Notes under the pieces: model-generated
Seen by the model: only the letters and a program-made list of their open reading frames with translations
What the model was told of the DNA's origin: nothing
Database searches by the model: none
Shown here: positions 1-11,000 of the stretch, one piece after another
Layout: every line of letters begins with the position of its first letter
Position numbering within the stretch: position 1 is the stretch's first letter
Translations under genes and position numbers: made by a program
Assembly: GCA_019359635.1 (NCBI GenBank)
Contig: JAHHGY010000004.1
Span: forward strand, 22,669-86,668
DNA: 64,000 nucleotides
From: Chroococcus sp. CMT-3BRIN-NPC107
GTDB taxonomy: Bacteria > Cyanobacteriota > Cyanobacteriia > Cyanobacteriales > Chroococcidiopsidaceae
Reading direction: 5' to 3'

Positions 1-110
1 GAAATAATTTTTAAAGTAAAACCTAGTTAAACCCTAAGTTTTGTGAACTCTAACCAAGACTGATAACAATTGTCTAGATTGGAATTATAGAAGTAGCCTT
101 AAATTTTGAT

Positions 111-665
111 ATGTTAATCCGCCGCCCAATTTTAGTTGCAATGGTAGCAATGGCGAGTATTTCCGTAATTGCACCAGAACTTGCGCGAGGGGTTCAGTTA
201 AGAGATGGAACTGTATCTTTTGTTGAACAGCCTCGTTTGGTAGCAACCGCAACCACAATTCAAGATGTGAATGCGTGGGGTGCAACTTACTATTTCACTA
301 TCGACTTACCAGAAAAAGCCGGAGAACCCTTGCGAACCGTTACATTTAATCAGTACGAGGGGGTAGCTAATATTCGCTTCGATCTCGAAGATACCCGCGC
401 TTTTGAAGGAACGCGCCGAAATAGAGGAGAAAATCTTACTTTAAGCTCCGTAACTAGAAACAAAGAAACGCGGACGGTAACTGTAGTATTTGACCCACCG
501 ATCGCTCCCGGAAAAACAATTACAATTGGTTTGCGTCCAGTGCAAAATCCCTTCTCGTCGGGAGTTTACTTGTTTGGAGTCAAAGCTTTTCCCCCTGGAG
601 AAAAAACTGCTGGGCAATTTATGGGTTATGGACGGCTGCAATTTTACGGCGATTTATTTGACTAA
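111..665 (+). CDS. DUF2808 domain-containing secreted protein
   Basis: 184-aa ORF with N-terminal hydrophobic signal; resembles the second DUF2808-type ORF at 20037 (FDLED/VTVVFDPPIAPGKTITIGLRPVQNP..GVYLFGV pattern). Confidence 0.75.
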   Translation: MLIRRPILVAMVAMASISVIAPELARGVQLRDGTVSFVEQPRLVATATTIQDVNAWGATYYFTIDLPEKAGEPLRTVTFNQYEGVANIRFDLEDTRAFEGTRRNRGENLTLSSVTRNKETRTVTVVFDPPIAPGKTITIGLRPVQNPFSSGVYLFGVKAFPPGEKTAGQFMGYGRLQFYGDLFD

Positions 666-2384
666 CTTTGCTTGGCGCAAATGGGCGGCTTGAACCAGTA
701 AGGAATCAGCAAAAGCGATCGCCTCTGTTTGAGATTGTCCGCTTGCTAAGGTGGCTAATTCTTCTCGGCGAGTTGAAAAATTATCCAAGGCTTTTACGCG
801 CACCACCGTCCGAATATCAGCGTCTGTAGAGGTATCAAGAGATTGTTTATCAACGCGGAAGTGACGATCTGCCATTGCGGCAACTAAAGGCTGGTGAGTG
901 ACACATAATACTTGTTGGCGATCGCTTAATTGATGCAACTTCTCGGCGATCGCATTTGCCACTTTTCCCGATACGCCTACATCAATTTCATCAAATATCA
1001 AAGTTCCCACCGGATCTAAGCTAGAAAAGCAAGCTTTTAAGGCTAATAAAAATCGGCTCATTTCTCCCCCCGAAGCAACTTCTGTAAGCGGTTGCAATGG
1101 TTCGCCAGGATTGGCGCTAAATAAAAAGGTAATGCGGTTTCCCCCCATAGCGGAAACTGTAGTTGGTTCAATAGCAACTTGAAACTGTACTTTATCCATT
1201 GCTAACGGCTTAAGTTCGGTTAATAGCCTTTCTTCCATCCGCAAGGCGGTAGCTTGGCGCAATGCCGTTAGTTTATCTACCGTTTGCATGAGTTTTGTAT
1301 AACAAGCTTGTTCCCTTTGTTCTAATGCTTCAATTGATTGTTCGCCGCCGTCTATTTCGGCTAATTCTGCTTGGACGCGATCGTAATAAGCAATGACTTC
1401 TGCTAAAGTGGGCCCGTATTTACGGCAAATTTGTTTTAATTCTCTTACGCGCTCCTCCACTTCGGCTAATCTCTGCGGATCGGCTTCTAAAGCATCGCCA
1501 TAAACGTGTATTTGTCTCCCAACTTCGCCAACGGCGGCTAAAGCTTCGGAAATCGCATCTACCAACGGCTGCAACTGAGAATCGTATTGCACCATATCAG
1601 TTAAAACTATTTCCGCATTTCCCAACAAATCCGCCGCCGCCAACCCATCGTTATCGTTTTGATATACTGCCTGATAAACCTTGTAGCTTAACTGCTGTAA
1701 TTCCACTACATGACCCAGACGCTGGCTTTCTTGTTCTAAGGCTTCAAATTCGTTAGGATCGCTTAAAGAAGCTGCTCCTAATTCTTGTGCTTGATACTTA
1801 AGTAAGTCTAATTGCTGCAAACGCTGGCGATCACCCTGGCGACGTTTTTCTAAATTTGTCTTAGCTTCCCCGTAATCTGCAAACAGCTTTCCAACAATTT
1901 CCCGCTCTTTAAAATGCGCCTCGCCGCCATAAAGATCCAACCATTGCCTAACTTGTGCCGATTGTCCTACTTGTACCGTTTGCCCTTGGGCGGTAATTTC
2001 TACCAATAAGCCGCGCAATTGCGTCATTACTTGACGATTGACTAATACGCCATTTACCCGCGTGCGACTGCGAAGACTGCCACTACTAGCATTCATTTCT
2101 CGACTGCAAACTATGGTTTCTTCATCAATTAGTTCAATTTCTTGTTCTACTAACCAAGCAGCCAAAGAGCGGTTTAATTTAAAGGTAGCTTCTACCATCG
2201 ACCGATTTGAGCCTGTACGGATAGCACGGCTAGAAACCTTACCTCCCAAAGCCGCATCGATCGCATCCAAAATAATTGATTTTCCCGCACCCGTTTCTCC
2301 CGTTAGCACGTTTAAACCCGTGCCAAATTCCAAATTCAGCCGATCGATTAAAGCAAAGTTTTCAATTAAAAGAGATAGCAGCAT
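654..2384 (-). CDS. recN: DNA repair protein RecN
   Basis: N-term MLLSLLIENFALIDRLNLEFGTGLNVLTGETGAGKSIILDAI (Walker A), C-term EVASGGEMSRFLLALK and LIFDEIDVGVSG; full-length SMC-like ABC ATPase. Confidence 0.97.
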   Translation of the reverse strand: MLLSLLIENFALIDRLNLEFGTGLNVLTGETGAGKSIILDAIDAALGGKVSSRAIRTGSNRSMVEATFKLNRSLAAWLVEQEIELIDEETIVCSREMNASSGSLRSRTRVNGVLVNRQVMTQLRGLLVEITAQGQTVQVGQSAQVRQWLDLYGGEAHFKEREIVGKLFADYGEAKTNLEKRRQGDRQRLQQLDLLKYQAQELGAASLSDPNEFEALEQESQRLGHVVELQQLSYKVYQAVYQNDNDGLAAADLLGNAEIVLTDMVQYDSQLQPLVDAISEALAAVGEVGRQIHVYGDALEADPQRLAEVEERVRELKQICRKYGPTLAEVIAYYDRVQAELAEIDGGEQSIEALEQREQACYTKLMQTVDKLTALRQATALRMEERLLTELKPLAMDKVQFQVAIEPTTVSAMGGNRITFLFSANPGEPLQPLTEVASGGEMSRFLLALKACFSSLDPVGTLIFDEIDVGVSGKVANAIAEKLHQLSDRQQVLCVTHQPLVAAMADRHFRVDKQSLDTSTDADIRTVVRVKALDNFSTRREELATLASGQSQTEAIAFADSLLVQAAHLRQAKLVK

Positions 2385-2571
2385 AAAAACTTAATTCACC
2401 GTCAGGTTAGATGCCAAAAATTGCTAGTTTGAGAGACACTTTTAGTCTAATGCGAGTTCTTAGCATAGTACATACATACTTGTACATCGATGCTAAACAA
2501 TAAAGATTAAACTGTTGATGTACAGGCAATTTTTAAACAAATTTCTATCGCCAACTTAAAAATATTCCAAA

Positions 2572-5208
2572 ATGCAGCCTACCGATCCTAACAAGTTCAC
2601 AGACAAAGCATGGGACGCAATTGTAAAATCCCAAGATATAGCTCGGAGTTATTTACAGCAGCAACTAGATGTAGAGCATTTAGTATTAGCGCTTTTAGAA
2701 CCGAACGAATTGGGCGATCGCATTTTAAATAAAGCCGGGATTGAACTTAGCCGCTTTCAACAACAACTCGATGCTTTTACCCAGCGCCAGCCCAAAATTG
2801 GCAAAAGCGAACAACTCTTCCTAGGGCGCAGTTTAGACCTCTTGCTCGACCGCGCAGAGGCAGCTAGAGCGAAGATGGAAGATGAGTTTATATCCATCGA
2901 ACACATACTTTTAGGCTTTGCTCAAGATGATCGCATTGGTCGCCGTTTGTACAAAACTTTTAACCTCGACACGGCAAAATTAGAAGCCGCAATTCAAACG
3001 GTTAGAGGTAGCCAAAAAGTTACCGATCAAACCCCTGAGTCACGCTACCAAGCCTTAGAAAAGTTTGGGCGAGATTTAACCGAACAAGCAAAAAGTGGCA
3101 AACTCGACCCCGTAATTGGTAGAGATGAAGAAATTAGAAGGGTAATTCAAGTATTGTCAAGGCGCAGTAAAAATAATCCCGTCTTAATTGGCGAACCAGG
3201 AGTAGGTAAAACTGCGATCGCTGAAGGGTTAGCGCAACGGATAATTAATGGTGATGTTCCCGAAAATCTCAAAAATCGCCAACTAATTTCGCTAGATATG
3301 GGTAGCTTAATTGCTGGGGCTAAATATCGGGGAGAATTTGAAGATCGTTTGCGCTCGGTATTAAAAGAAGTTACCGGATCTAACGGGCAAATTGTTCTAT
3401 TTATCGACGAATTACACACCGTTGTAGGCGCAGGCGCAAGTCAAGGCACAATGGACGCGGGAAACCTGCTTAAACCCATGCTGGCGCGGGGAGAATTGCG
3501 TTGTATTGGCGCAACAACCTTAGACGAGTACCGCAAGTACATTGAAAAAGATGCCGCCCTAGAAAGACGCTTTCAGCAAGTGTACGTGAACGAGCCGACG
3601 GTAGAAACCACAATTTCTATTTTGCGCGGCTTAAAACAACGCTACGAAGTGCATCATAGTGTCAAAATTACCGATTCTTCGCTAGTCGCCGCCGCTACCT
3701 TATCTAATCGTTATATAAGCGATCGCTTTTTGCCCGATAAAGCAATTGACCTAGTAGACGAAGCCGCCGCGCAGTTAAAAATGGAAATTACTTCTAAACC
3801 CTCAGAATTAGAGGCAATCGATCGGCGGATTATGCAGCTAGAAATGGAAAAACTATCTTTAGCTGGAGAAGATCAACGCGCCACCACTACCAAAGAGCGT
3901 TTAGATCGAATTCAGCAAGAAATCGCTAGTTTAACCGAAAAGCAGCAGGAATTTAACAACCAATGGCAAGGAGAAAAACAGATACTAGATGCCATTAGTA
4001 CCTTAAAGAAAGAAGAAGATTTTCTAAGAGTTCAAATCGAACAAGCCGAACGCGCTTATGACTTAAATACCGCCGCACAGTTAAAGTACGGGCAATTAGA
4101 AGGAGTACAACACGAAAGAGAAGCCAAAGAAGCGAAGTTATTAGAAATTCAAACCCAAGGTTCTACCCTCCTGCGTGAAGAAGTAACCGAAGCTGATATC
4201 GCCGAAATAGTCGCAAAATGGACGGGAATACCTGTAAATCGCCTTCTAGAATCCGAACGTCAAAAACTCCTGCAACTAGAAAGCCACTTACACGAGCGAG
4301 TAATTGGTCAAACCGAAGCTGTAGAAGCCGTTGCCGCCGCCATTCGCCGCGCTCGTGCCGGGATGAAAGATCCCGGTCGCCCGATTGGTTCCTTCCTCTT
4401 TATGGGCCCTACAGGAGTAGGTAAAACTGAATTAGCCCGCGCTTTGGCACAATTTTTATTTGATGCAGACGATGCTTTAGTGCGTTTAGATATGTCCGAA
4501 TACATGGAAAAACACTCAGTATCGCGCTTAGTAGGTGCGCCTCCAGGCTATGTAGGCTACGAAGAAGGCGGACAATTATCCGAAGCCGTGCGCCGTCGTC
4601 CTTATTCGGTCGTATTGCTAGACGAAGTAGAAAAAGCGCACCCCGATGTCTTCAACATTTTGCTACAAGTGTTAGACGATGGCAGAATTACCGATTCTCA
4701 AGGAAGGACAGTAGATTTTCGCAACTCTGTAATTGTCATGACTAGCAATATTGGTAGCGAACATATATTGGATGTAGCAGGAGACGATCGCAAATACGAA
4801 CAAATGCAAACTAAAGTATTAGAAGCATTGCGATCGCATTTTCGTCCCGAATTTCTCAATCGCGTGGATGATATTATTTTATTCCATACCCTCAATCGCA
4901 GCGAATTACGGCAAATTGTCGCTATCCAAATCAAGCGCGTGATGAATCTATTAGCCGACCAAAAAATCAGCTTAGAATTATCTTCCCCCGCTTTAGACTT
5001 CTTAGCAGAAGCAGGTTATGACCCGGTTTATGGCGCTCGTCCTTTAAAACGGGCAATTCAAAAACAAATCGAAAACCCTCTAGCTACTAAGCTATTGGAA
5101 AATACTTTTACTGAGGGCGATACAATTCTTGTAGATTATGCAGACAGTGGTTTGACCTTTAGTCGTCAACTTCCTGTTAGCTTGCTTAAAAAAGTTAAAG
5201 CAAGTTAG
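2572..5208 (+). CDS. clpB: ATP-dependent chaperone ClpB
   Basis: 878 aa; two Walker A sites ([17 protein letters not shown]), Clp N-domain, middle coiled coil, [37 protein letters not shown]. Confidence 0.98.
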   Translation: MQPTDPNKFTDKAWDAIVKSQDIARSYLQQQLDVEHLVLALLEPNELGDRILNKAGIELSRFQQQLDAFTQRQPKIGKSEQLFLGRSLDLLLDRAEAARAKMEDEFISIEHILLGFAQDDRIGRRLYKTFNLDTAKLEAAIQTVRGSQKVTDQTPESRYQALEKFGRDLTEQAKSGKLDPVIGRDEEIRRVIQVLSRRSKNNPVLIGEPGVGKTAIAEGLAQRIINGDVPENLKNRQLISLDMGSLIAGAKYRGEFEDRLRSVLKEVTGSNGQIVLFIDELHTVVGAGASQGTMDAGNLLKPMLARGELRCIGATTLDEYRKYIEKDAALERRFQQVYVNEPTVETTISILRGLKQRYEVHHSVKITDSSLVAAATLSNRYISDRFLPDKAIDLVDEAAAQLKMEITSKPSELEAIDRRIMQLEMEKLSLAGEDQRATTTKERLDRIQQEIASLTEKQQEFNNQWQGEKQILDAISTLKKEEDFLRVQIEQAERAYDLNTAAQLKYGQLEGVQHEREAKEAKLLEIQTQGSTLLREEVTEADIAEIVAKWTGIPVNRLLESERQKLLQLESHLHERVIGQTEAVEAVAAAIRRARAGMKDPGRPIGSFLFMGPTGVGKTELARALAQFLFDADDALVRLDMSEYMEKHSVSRLVGAPPGYVGYEEGGQLSEAVRRRPYSVVLLDEVEKAHPDVFNILLQVLDDGRITDSQGRTVDFRNSVIVMTSNIGSEHILDVAGDDRKYEQMQTKVLEALRSHFRPEFLNRVDDIILFHTLNRSELRQIVAIQIKRVMNLLADQKISLELSSPALDFLAEAGYDPVYGARPLKRAIQKQIENPLATKLLENTFTEGDTILVDYADSGLTFSRQLPVSLLKKVKAS

Positions 5209-5275
5209 ATAAAAAAGACTTTGCACTCCCACACCTATTAGAATCTTAATCAAATAATCACTGCATCTAAAACTC

Positions 5276-7252
5276 ATGCTGGAACAAGGCACAATCAGTA
5301 TCCATACTGAAAATATTTTCCCCATCATCAAAAAATCTCTCTATTCAGACCACGAGATTTTCTTACGAGAGCTTGTGTCTAACGCCGTAGATGCCATTGA
5401 AAAACTAAAAATGGTATCCCGTGCCGGAGAATACAACGGCGACCCTGGCGAGCCAGAAATTGTTATTGCCGTAGACAAAGACCAAAAAACTTTATCTATT
5501 ACTGATAACGGCATTGGTATGACCGCCGATGAGGTGAAAAAATACATCAACCAAGTAGCTTTTTCTAGCGCCGAAGAATTTATCCAAAAATACGCAGGTA
5601 AATCCGACCAGCCAATTATCGGACACTTTGGACTCGGCTTTTACTCATCGTTTATGGTGGCGCAAAAAGTCGAAATCGATACCTTTTCCTACAAAGAAGG
5701 CGCTCAAGCCGTCCATTGGAGTTGTGACGGTTCCCCAGAATTTAGTTTAGAGGATTCCAGCCGCACCCAACGCGGTACTACTATCACCCTATCTTTGCAA
5801 GAAGAAGAAAGCGAATACGCCGAAGTTTCTCGTATCCGCCAGCTAGTAAAAACTTACTGCGACTTTCTTCCCGTACCCATTAAGCTAGATGGCGAAGTCA
5901 TCAACCGTCAAAAAGCACCTTGGCGCGAGTCTCCAAGTAGCCTAACAAAAGAGGATTATTTGGAGTTTTACCGCTACCTCTATCCTTTTCAAGAAGAACC
6001 GCTATTGTGGGTGCATCTCAATACTGATTATCCTTTCTTGCTTAATGGCATCCTCTACTTTCCCAAATTAGTACCAGATGTAGACGTTACCAAAGGACAA
6101 ATTAAACTCTTTTGCAATCAAGTCTTTGTTAGCGACCATTGCGAAGAAATTATTCCCCAATTTTTGCTACCCATGCGGGGAGTAATTGACAGCGTTGATA
6201 TACCTCTCAATGTATCCCGTAGCGCCTTACAAAGCGATCGCACTGTTAGAAAGATAGCAGACTACATTGCACGCAAAGTCGGCGACAGGCTCAAAGAACA
6301 GTACCGCGATAACCGTGCGGAATACATCAAAAGCTGGCAAGATATCGGCACTTTTGCCAAATTTGGTGCTCTCAACGATGACAAGTTCAAAAAGCAAGTC
6401 GAAGATATCATTATCTACCGCACTACTTACCAAGTAGCCGCAGAACAAACCCCCAACGTCCAAGTTCAAAGTAGCGGCGATGATGCTTGGACTGATGTTA
6501 ACCCATCCCCCGAATCCGATCCAAATCTTCCTCAATACACCACGATTAAAGAATACCTAGAACGCAACAAAGAACGTCACGAAAACCGCGTTTTTTACTG
6601 CACCAATGAAGCCACCCAAGCAACCTATATAGAACTGCACAAAAGCCAGGGTTTAGAAGTCCTATTTATGGACTCCTTCATTGATACGCACTTTATCTCG
6701 TTTTTGGAGCAAGAATACTCCAGCGTCAAATTCTCTCGCGTAGATTCCGATTTAGACGAAAGCCTCTTAGAACAAAACAAACCTGCGGAAATTGTCGATC
6801 CCAAAACTAACAAAACCCGCAGTGAGGTAATTAAGGAGATATTTGAGCAAGCCATCAATAAACCCAAAGTTACCATCCGCACGGAGGCGATAAAGTCCGA
6901 CAATCCCCAAGGAACACCACCCGCGATTGTTCTATTACCCGAATTTTTGCGCCGGATGCGAGACATGAGCGCCATGATGCAGCAACAAACCCCTCAATTT
7001 CCAGAGGAGCATATTTTGCTTGTCAATACCACTCATCCCCTAATTCAAAACTTAGTCAATCTTAACTCTGGCGCGATCGCAATTGGTGATGGATCTTCCC
7101 CTACAGCCGAACTTGCAAACCTAATCTGTCATCACGTTTACGACCTCGCACTGATGGCGCAAAAAGGCTTTGACGCTGAAGGAATGAACGCGTTTGTCGA
7201 ACGTTCCAACCAGGTACTAACTCGCCTCACCGAACGCGCTGCAAGTAGCTAA
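5276..7252 (+). CDS. htpG: molecular chaperone HtpG (Hsp90)
   Basis: FLRELVSNAVDAIEKLK, ITDNGIGMT, GHFGLGFYSSFMVA Hsp90 motifs; 658 aa. Confidence 0.98.
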   Translation: MLEQGTISIHTENIFPIIKKSLYSDHEIFLRELVSNAVDAIEKLKMVSRAGEYNGDPGEPEIVIAVDKDQKTLSITDNGIGMTADEVKKYINQVAFSSAEEFIQKYAGKSDQPIIGHFGLGFYSSFMVAQKVEIDTFSYKEGAQAVHWSCDGSPEFSLEDSSRTQRGTTITLSLQEEESEYAEVSRIRQLVKTYCDFLPVPIKLDGEVINRQKAPWRESPSSLTKEDYLEFYRYLYPFQEEPLLWVHLNTDYPFLLNGILYFPKLVPDVDVTKGQIKLFCNQVFVSDHCEEIIPQFLLPMRGVIDSVDIPLNVSRSALQSDRTVRKIADYIARKVGDRLKEQYRDNRAEYIKSWQDIGTFAKFGALNDDKFKKQVEDIIIYRTTYQVAAEQTPNVQVQSSGDDAWTDVNPSPESDPNLPQYTTIKEYLERNKERHENRVFYCTNEATQATYIELHKSQGLEVLFMDSFIDTHFISFLEQEYSSVKFSRVDSDLDESLLEQNKPAEIVDPKTNKTRSEVIKEIFEQAINKPKVTIRTEAIKSDNPQGTPPAIVLLPEFLRRMRDMSAMMQQQTPQFPEEHILLVNTTHPLIQNLVNLNSGAIAIGDGSSPTAELANLICHHVYDLALMAQKGFDAEGMNAFVERSNQVLTRLTERAASS

Positions 7253-7263
7253 TTTGCTATGAT

Positions 7264-7302
7264 AGGTGATCGCATTTTATCTAAGAGTGCGATCGCCTTT
7301 TT
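7264..7302 (+). terminator. Predicted intrinsic terminator after htpG, stem built from HIP1-like sequence
   Basis: aggtgatcgca-N13-tgcgatcgcct followed by a short T run; 12 bp after the htpG stop. Confidence 0.6.
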
Positions 7303-7357
7303 CCTAAGTACCGATACAATAAAAGACTGCACGTTAATTAACAACAAAAACCTCATT

Positions 7358-7594
7358 ATGTCCCGTACCTGCGATCTGACTGGCAAAAAAGCCAATAACG
7401 CCTTTGCAATCTCTCACTCTCACCGTCGCACCAAAAAGCTGCAAGAAGCAAACTTACAAACAAAACGTATTTGGTGGAGTCAAGGAAACCGTTGGGTAAG
7501 GCTAAAGCTTTCCACCAAAGCCATCAAAACCTTAAATAGCCGAGGAATAGCAGCTATGGCAAAAGAAGCCGGAATTAATCTCAATCATTATTAA
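7358..7594 (+). CDS. rpmB: 50S ribosomal protein L28
   Basis: [40 protein letters not shown]...; 78 aa. True start is the internal ATG at 7358, not 7259 as in the ORF track. Confidence 0.97.
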   Translation: MSRTCDLTGKKANNAFAISHSHRRTKKLQEANLQTKRIWWSQGNRWVRLKLSTKAIKTLNSRGIAAMAKEAGINLNHY

Positions 7595-7603
7595 GTTATT
7601 GCT

Positions 7604-7652
7604 ATTTAGGGCTAATGGTGTAGTCTGCATGGTTCAACCATTAGCCCTAAAT
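7604..7652. terminator. Strong hairpin downstream of rpmB (16-bp perfect stem)
   Basis: atttagggctaatggt (7604-7619) is exactly complementary to accattagccctaaat (7637-7652); 17-nt loop; no clear T tract. Confidence 0.5.
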
Positions 7653-8027
7653 TATAAGTTATATTTACTAAGTTACTTTTGCGATGGTTTTGGGTAAGAT
7701 AACCTCAGCAAGATATTTATAATTATTTCTACTTACAAAATTACAAAATTTAAGTTGCTACCTAAAAAGCACGTATTTTTAGCGTAAACTTTCGCGTTGC
7801 CAGTAATATCACGCACGACTTAGTAGCATTCAATGTAATAAAATTAGTAATTATCCCATATCTAATAGAAGATTTAACTGCTAAAAAAAGTAGTTATAAG
7901 AGCAATTTATTATTTTTACAAAAGTATAAAAATTTATAAGTACACATTATTTTATTCAGTTTGAGCCTTGGCTGCAAATCGCCCCAACATTTTTTTACCT
8001 GTAAAAACACCACCAACAAAAGTAGTT

Positions 8028-11000
8028 ATGTCAACCAACAAGCAAGATAAAGCTAAACAAAATTTACTTAAACAAATTAAGCAGCCATCTAAAAAGACGG
8101 CTCCTAAACACCAGATTCAATGGTTGTTGCGTAGTTTGCTTGTTAGAGGTAGCTCCAATTTTGAGGCAGGCTTTGTACTGCCTACCGTAGCAATGGTATC
8201 GCTCGTAGTTGTACTACTGTCTGTGGCGTTGGTAGTACGCGCTTTTGACCGCTCTAAAAATGCTAGTAACGTCCGAGTCAATCAGGTAGTGCTAAATGCT
8301 GCTACTCCTGCTGTTGATCGGGCTAAAGCAAAATTGAAGGCTTTACTGTCAGACCCTACGTTACCACGAGATACACCTTCTGACATTGCTCTATATAACG
8401 CTATCAATAGTAGCAGATATACGTTCGGCGATGAAACTCAATTGAAACTTGTTAAGGATATTAATGGCAATGGCACTATTGAAAAGCAGCCTGATTCGTC
8501 AAGATATGTTTTAGAAAATGATGAAACTCTAAGCACTGCTTGGAAATTTCCCGTTGATACTGATAATAATGGTAAGTTTGATAGCTACACCCTCTATAGT
8601 ATTACCTTCCGTAGTCCTAGTCGTGGAACAGATGGAAAGTTTAATAGAGTTAGAAATCCATTAGAGGCAAGAACACCACCTATGAAAGGTGCGTTAAGTA
8701 GGCAATGCGAGAATACTGCTGGTACTAGCTCTAGCTTGGTGGGCGAATCTAGTTGGTATAAATCGGGTAGCAAGCTAACCAAAAGTTTTTTTGCCTACAC
8801 TGCTACAGTACCAATTACCGCTTCTCCTGGTGAGGGCTATGAGGTATATGCAGGTAATAAAGGCTTTACTGCTCTAGAGTATCAGCAAGACCAGAGCCGA
8901 GTTCCTCTAAATAACAACGCAGCTTTATTTCAAGACGACCTTGAACTTAGTCCTGGCCCTGCATTTCGTATGAATGGCAAAATATTTACAAATGCAAATT
9001 TATTAATAGGAGGGCATGGGGGAGCAATTAGACTATATCAAGTTAGTAGCAAAAATTCCTGCTTTTATAAAGAGGAAAACAGCAAAATCAATGTTGGTGG
9101 CAATGTGGGAACTGGAAACATTGCAGATACTACTGACCAAACAGCAGTGACTATCGATCTTTTTAAGGGACTAGGAAACGCTCCTGGTACTGCCACAATT
9201 GATGGAAGCAATAGGTCTACAACTTTTAGTGGAGGAAACAAAGTAGGATACAACGATGCCGCTTATACTGCACGAATTGCTTTGATGAAGCAGAAGGCAC
9301 TGACTTTCTCTACAACTAATCCACCAACCGTTACAAGTGTCAATAGTGTAGCTGAGTACCCCGCAGCAGTCAAGGATGGGTTTAGAGCTAAGGTCACAGC
9401 ACTTGGAGGTAATAGCTTAAATCCTCAAGATGTTCTTGCTGACCAGATTGAGATTTACTTAAAAGATCGTACTCGCCGCGTCCCTTTCGCAGAAATCGGA
9501 TTTGGGGCAAATGCACTAAGTTCATACACCAGTGCAAATATTTTTACTTCAGGCATAGCGATCGATCCACCTGCTGTCTGGCGCGAACCTACAACTGCTA
9601 ATACTGGACTTACTCTCAATACAGATAATTTAAAACAGACCCAACCAGAGAAGCAGCAAGAGGAGGGTATAGAAACCTACTTAGGCGATCGCATTAATGT
9701 AGGGAACAATCTTCCCGCTATCTGGAAGAACGGTACCTCATACATTACAGATCCACTTGAAAAACTATTTCTTGGCAGCACGATTAAATGGACAGCACCA
9801 AGTGACAAGCCTCGCTATCGTACTACTCAAGTGGTAGCGCTTCCTGATATAGGAATATCTGACCGTAATGGCTTTTGGGAAGACGCAGCCGCCCAACAAC
9901 CTGCAAACAATTTATCCAACACAGGCGGTCTGCGAGTGATAACTGGAGCAGGAATTTATCACAACTTGGCATCTACTAATACAGTTTTATCTGCTACCTC
10001 TTTTCTACGAGCTACTCCCACAACCCTTGACAACGGTACATCTATTCCCATTGCCCCTCTTTTAGCAGGTGATACCACAGCTACAGCTATCCCCTATACT
10101 TTGATTTGGCCTGACACTATGCCCATGTCAGGTGGCGCAGACGATCCAATTACAACAGGTGTAAATGAGAGTATCGCACCACCACATTTACGGATGCGGG
10201 CTACAGCAGTTTATCACTATGTTAGTAGTGCTGGAACGAGCCAAACTCCCATTGCTTGTGTTAGTAGCTACTACGATCCCACGAATGCCACTACTGCCAA
10301 AAACAAAATCAATTTTGACGGTGGGTATGGTACTGATACAACTAATGGTAGGTCAAACAATGGAGTTGTCTATCTTACTCCTTATAGCAGCAACACTGAT
10401 AGGGTAACGGCGATCGCCACTAACTTGGCGGAGTTAAAAGCGCAAGCAAAACTAATGTTTCCTAATGGACGCATTGTCAATGAACCTTTACAAAAAGCTC
10501 TTGTAAAACTTAATGGAAGCGGAGGGTTGTTAGATAGCAATAAGCCTCTAAGTCTATCTGAAAACTCAGCGATCGATACAGCTATTTGTAGTATCAAAAT
10601 CTTGGACACTACCCTTAGTCCTAGTACAAGTCCTGTGTTCCCTCATGGAGCGATCCGAGAAGCAACTTTCCTTAATGCTAGGGAAATTAAGGCAATTGAT
10701 AAAACTGCAAGCAACTATGATCTAGAACTAGAACAACGGCAACCCTTAGAAATTCGGGTGACTGATATTAATCTAGACAGCGACCCTGCCAAAGGCATTA
10801 CAAAAAAAACAATCGGCACAAACGAGTATGTATTGCCCAATAGCGGCATTATTTATGCTAGTCGAGATGATGGATTACTTGATTTAAGTGATACCAGTGC
10901 TGAAAAAGAGCTAATTAGCCCTACTGATTTCAAACTCGATCCTACACGCCGTCCCAATAGTATTAGGCTAATTAATGGCAGTAACTTAGAACGAGATGAT

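Noticed and set aside
3147-3419. ORF antisense to clpB (and others such as 4308..4505, 5341..5550, 6625..6975)
   Set aside because: Shadow ORFs opposite strongly conserved genes with no independent signals.
7259-7357. N-terminal extension of the rpmB ORF
   Set aside because: Extension overlaps the htpG terminator hairpin; L28 homology begins at ATG 7358.
10165-10407. Alternative-frame ORFs inside the hpsA-like gene (also 11182..11463, 11986..12171)
   Set aside because: Low-complexity, Leu/Val-rich out-of-frame translations of a long coding gene.
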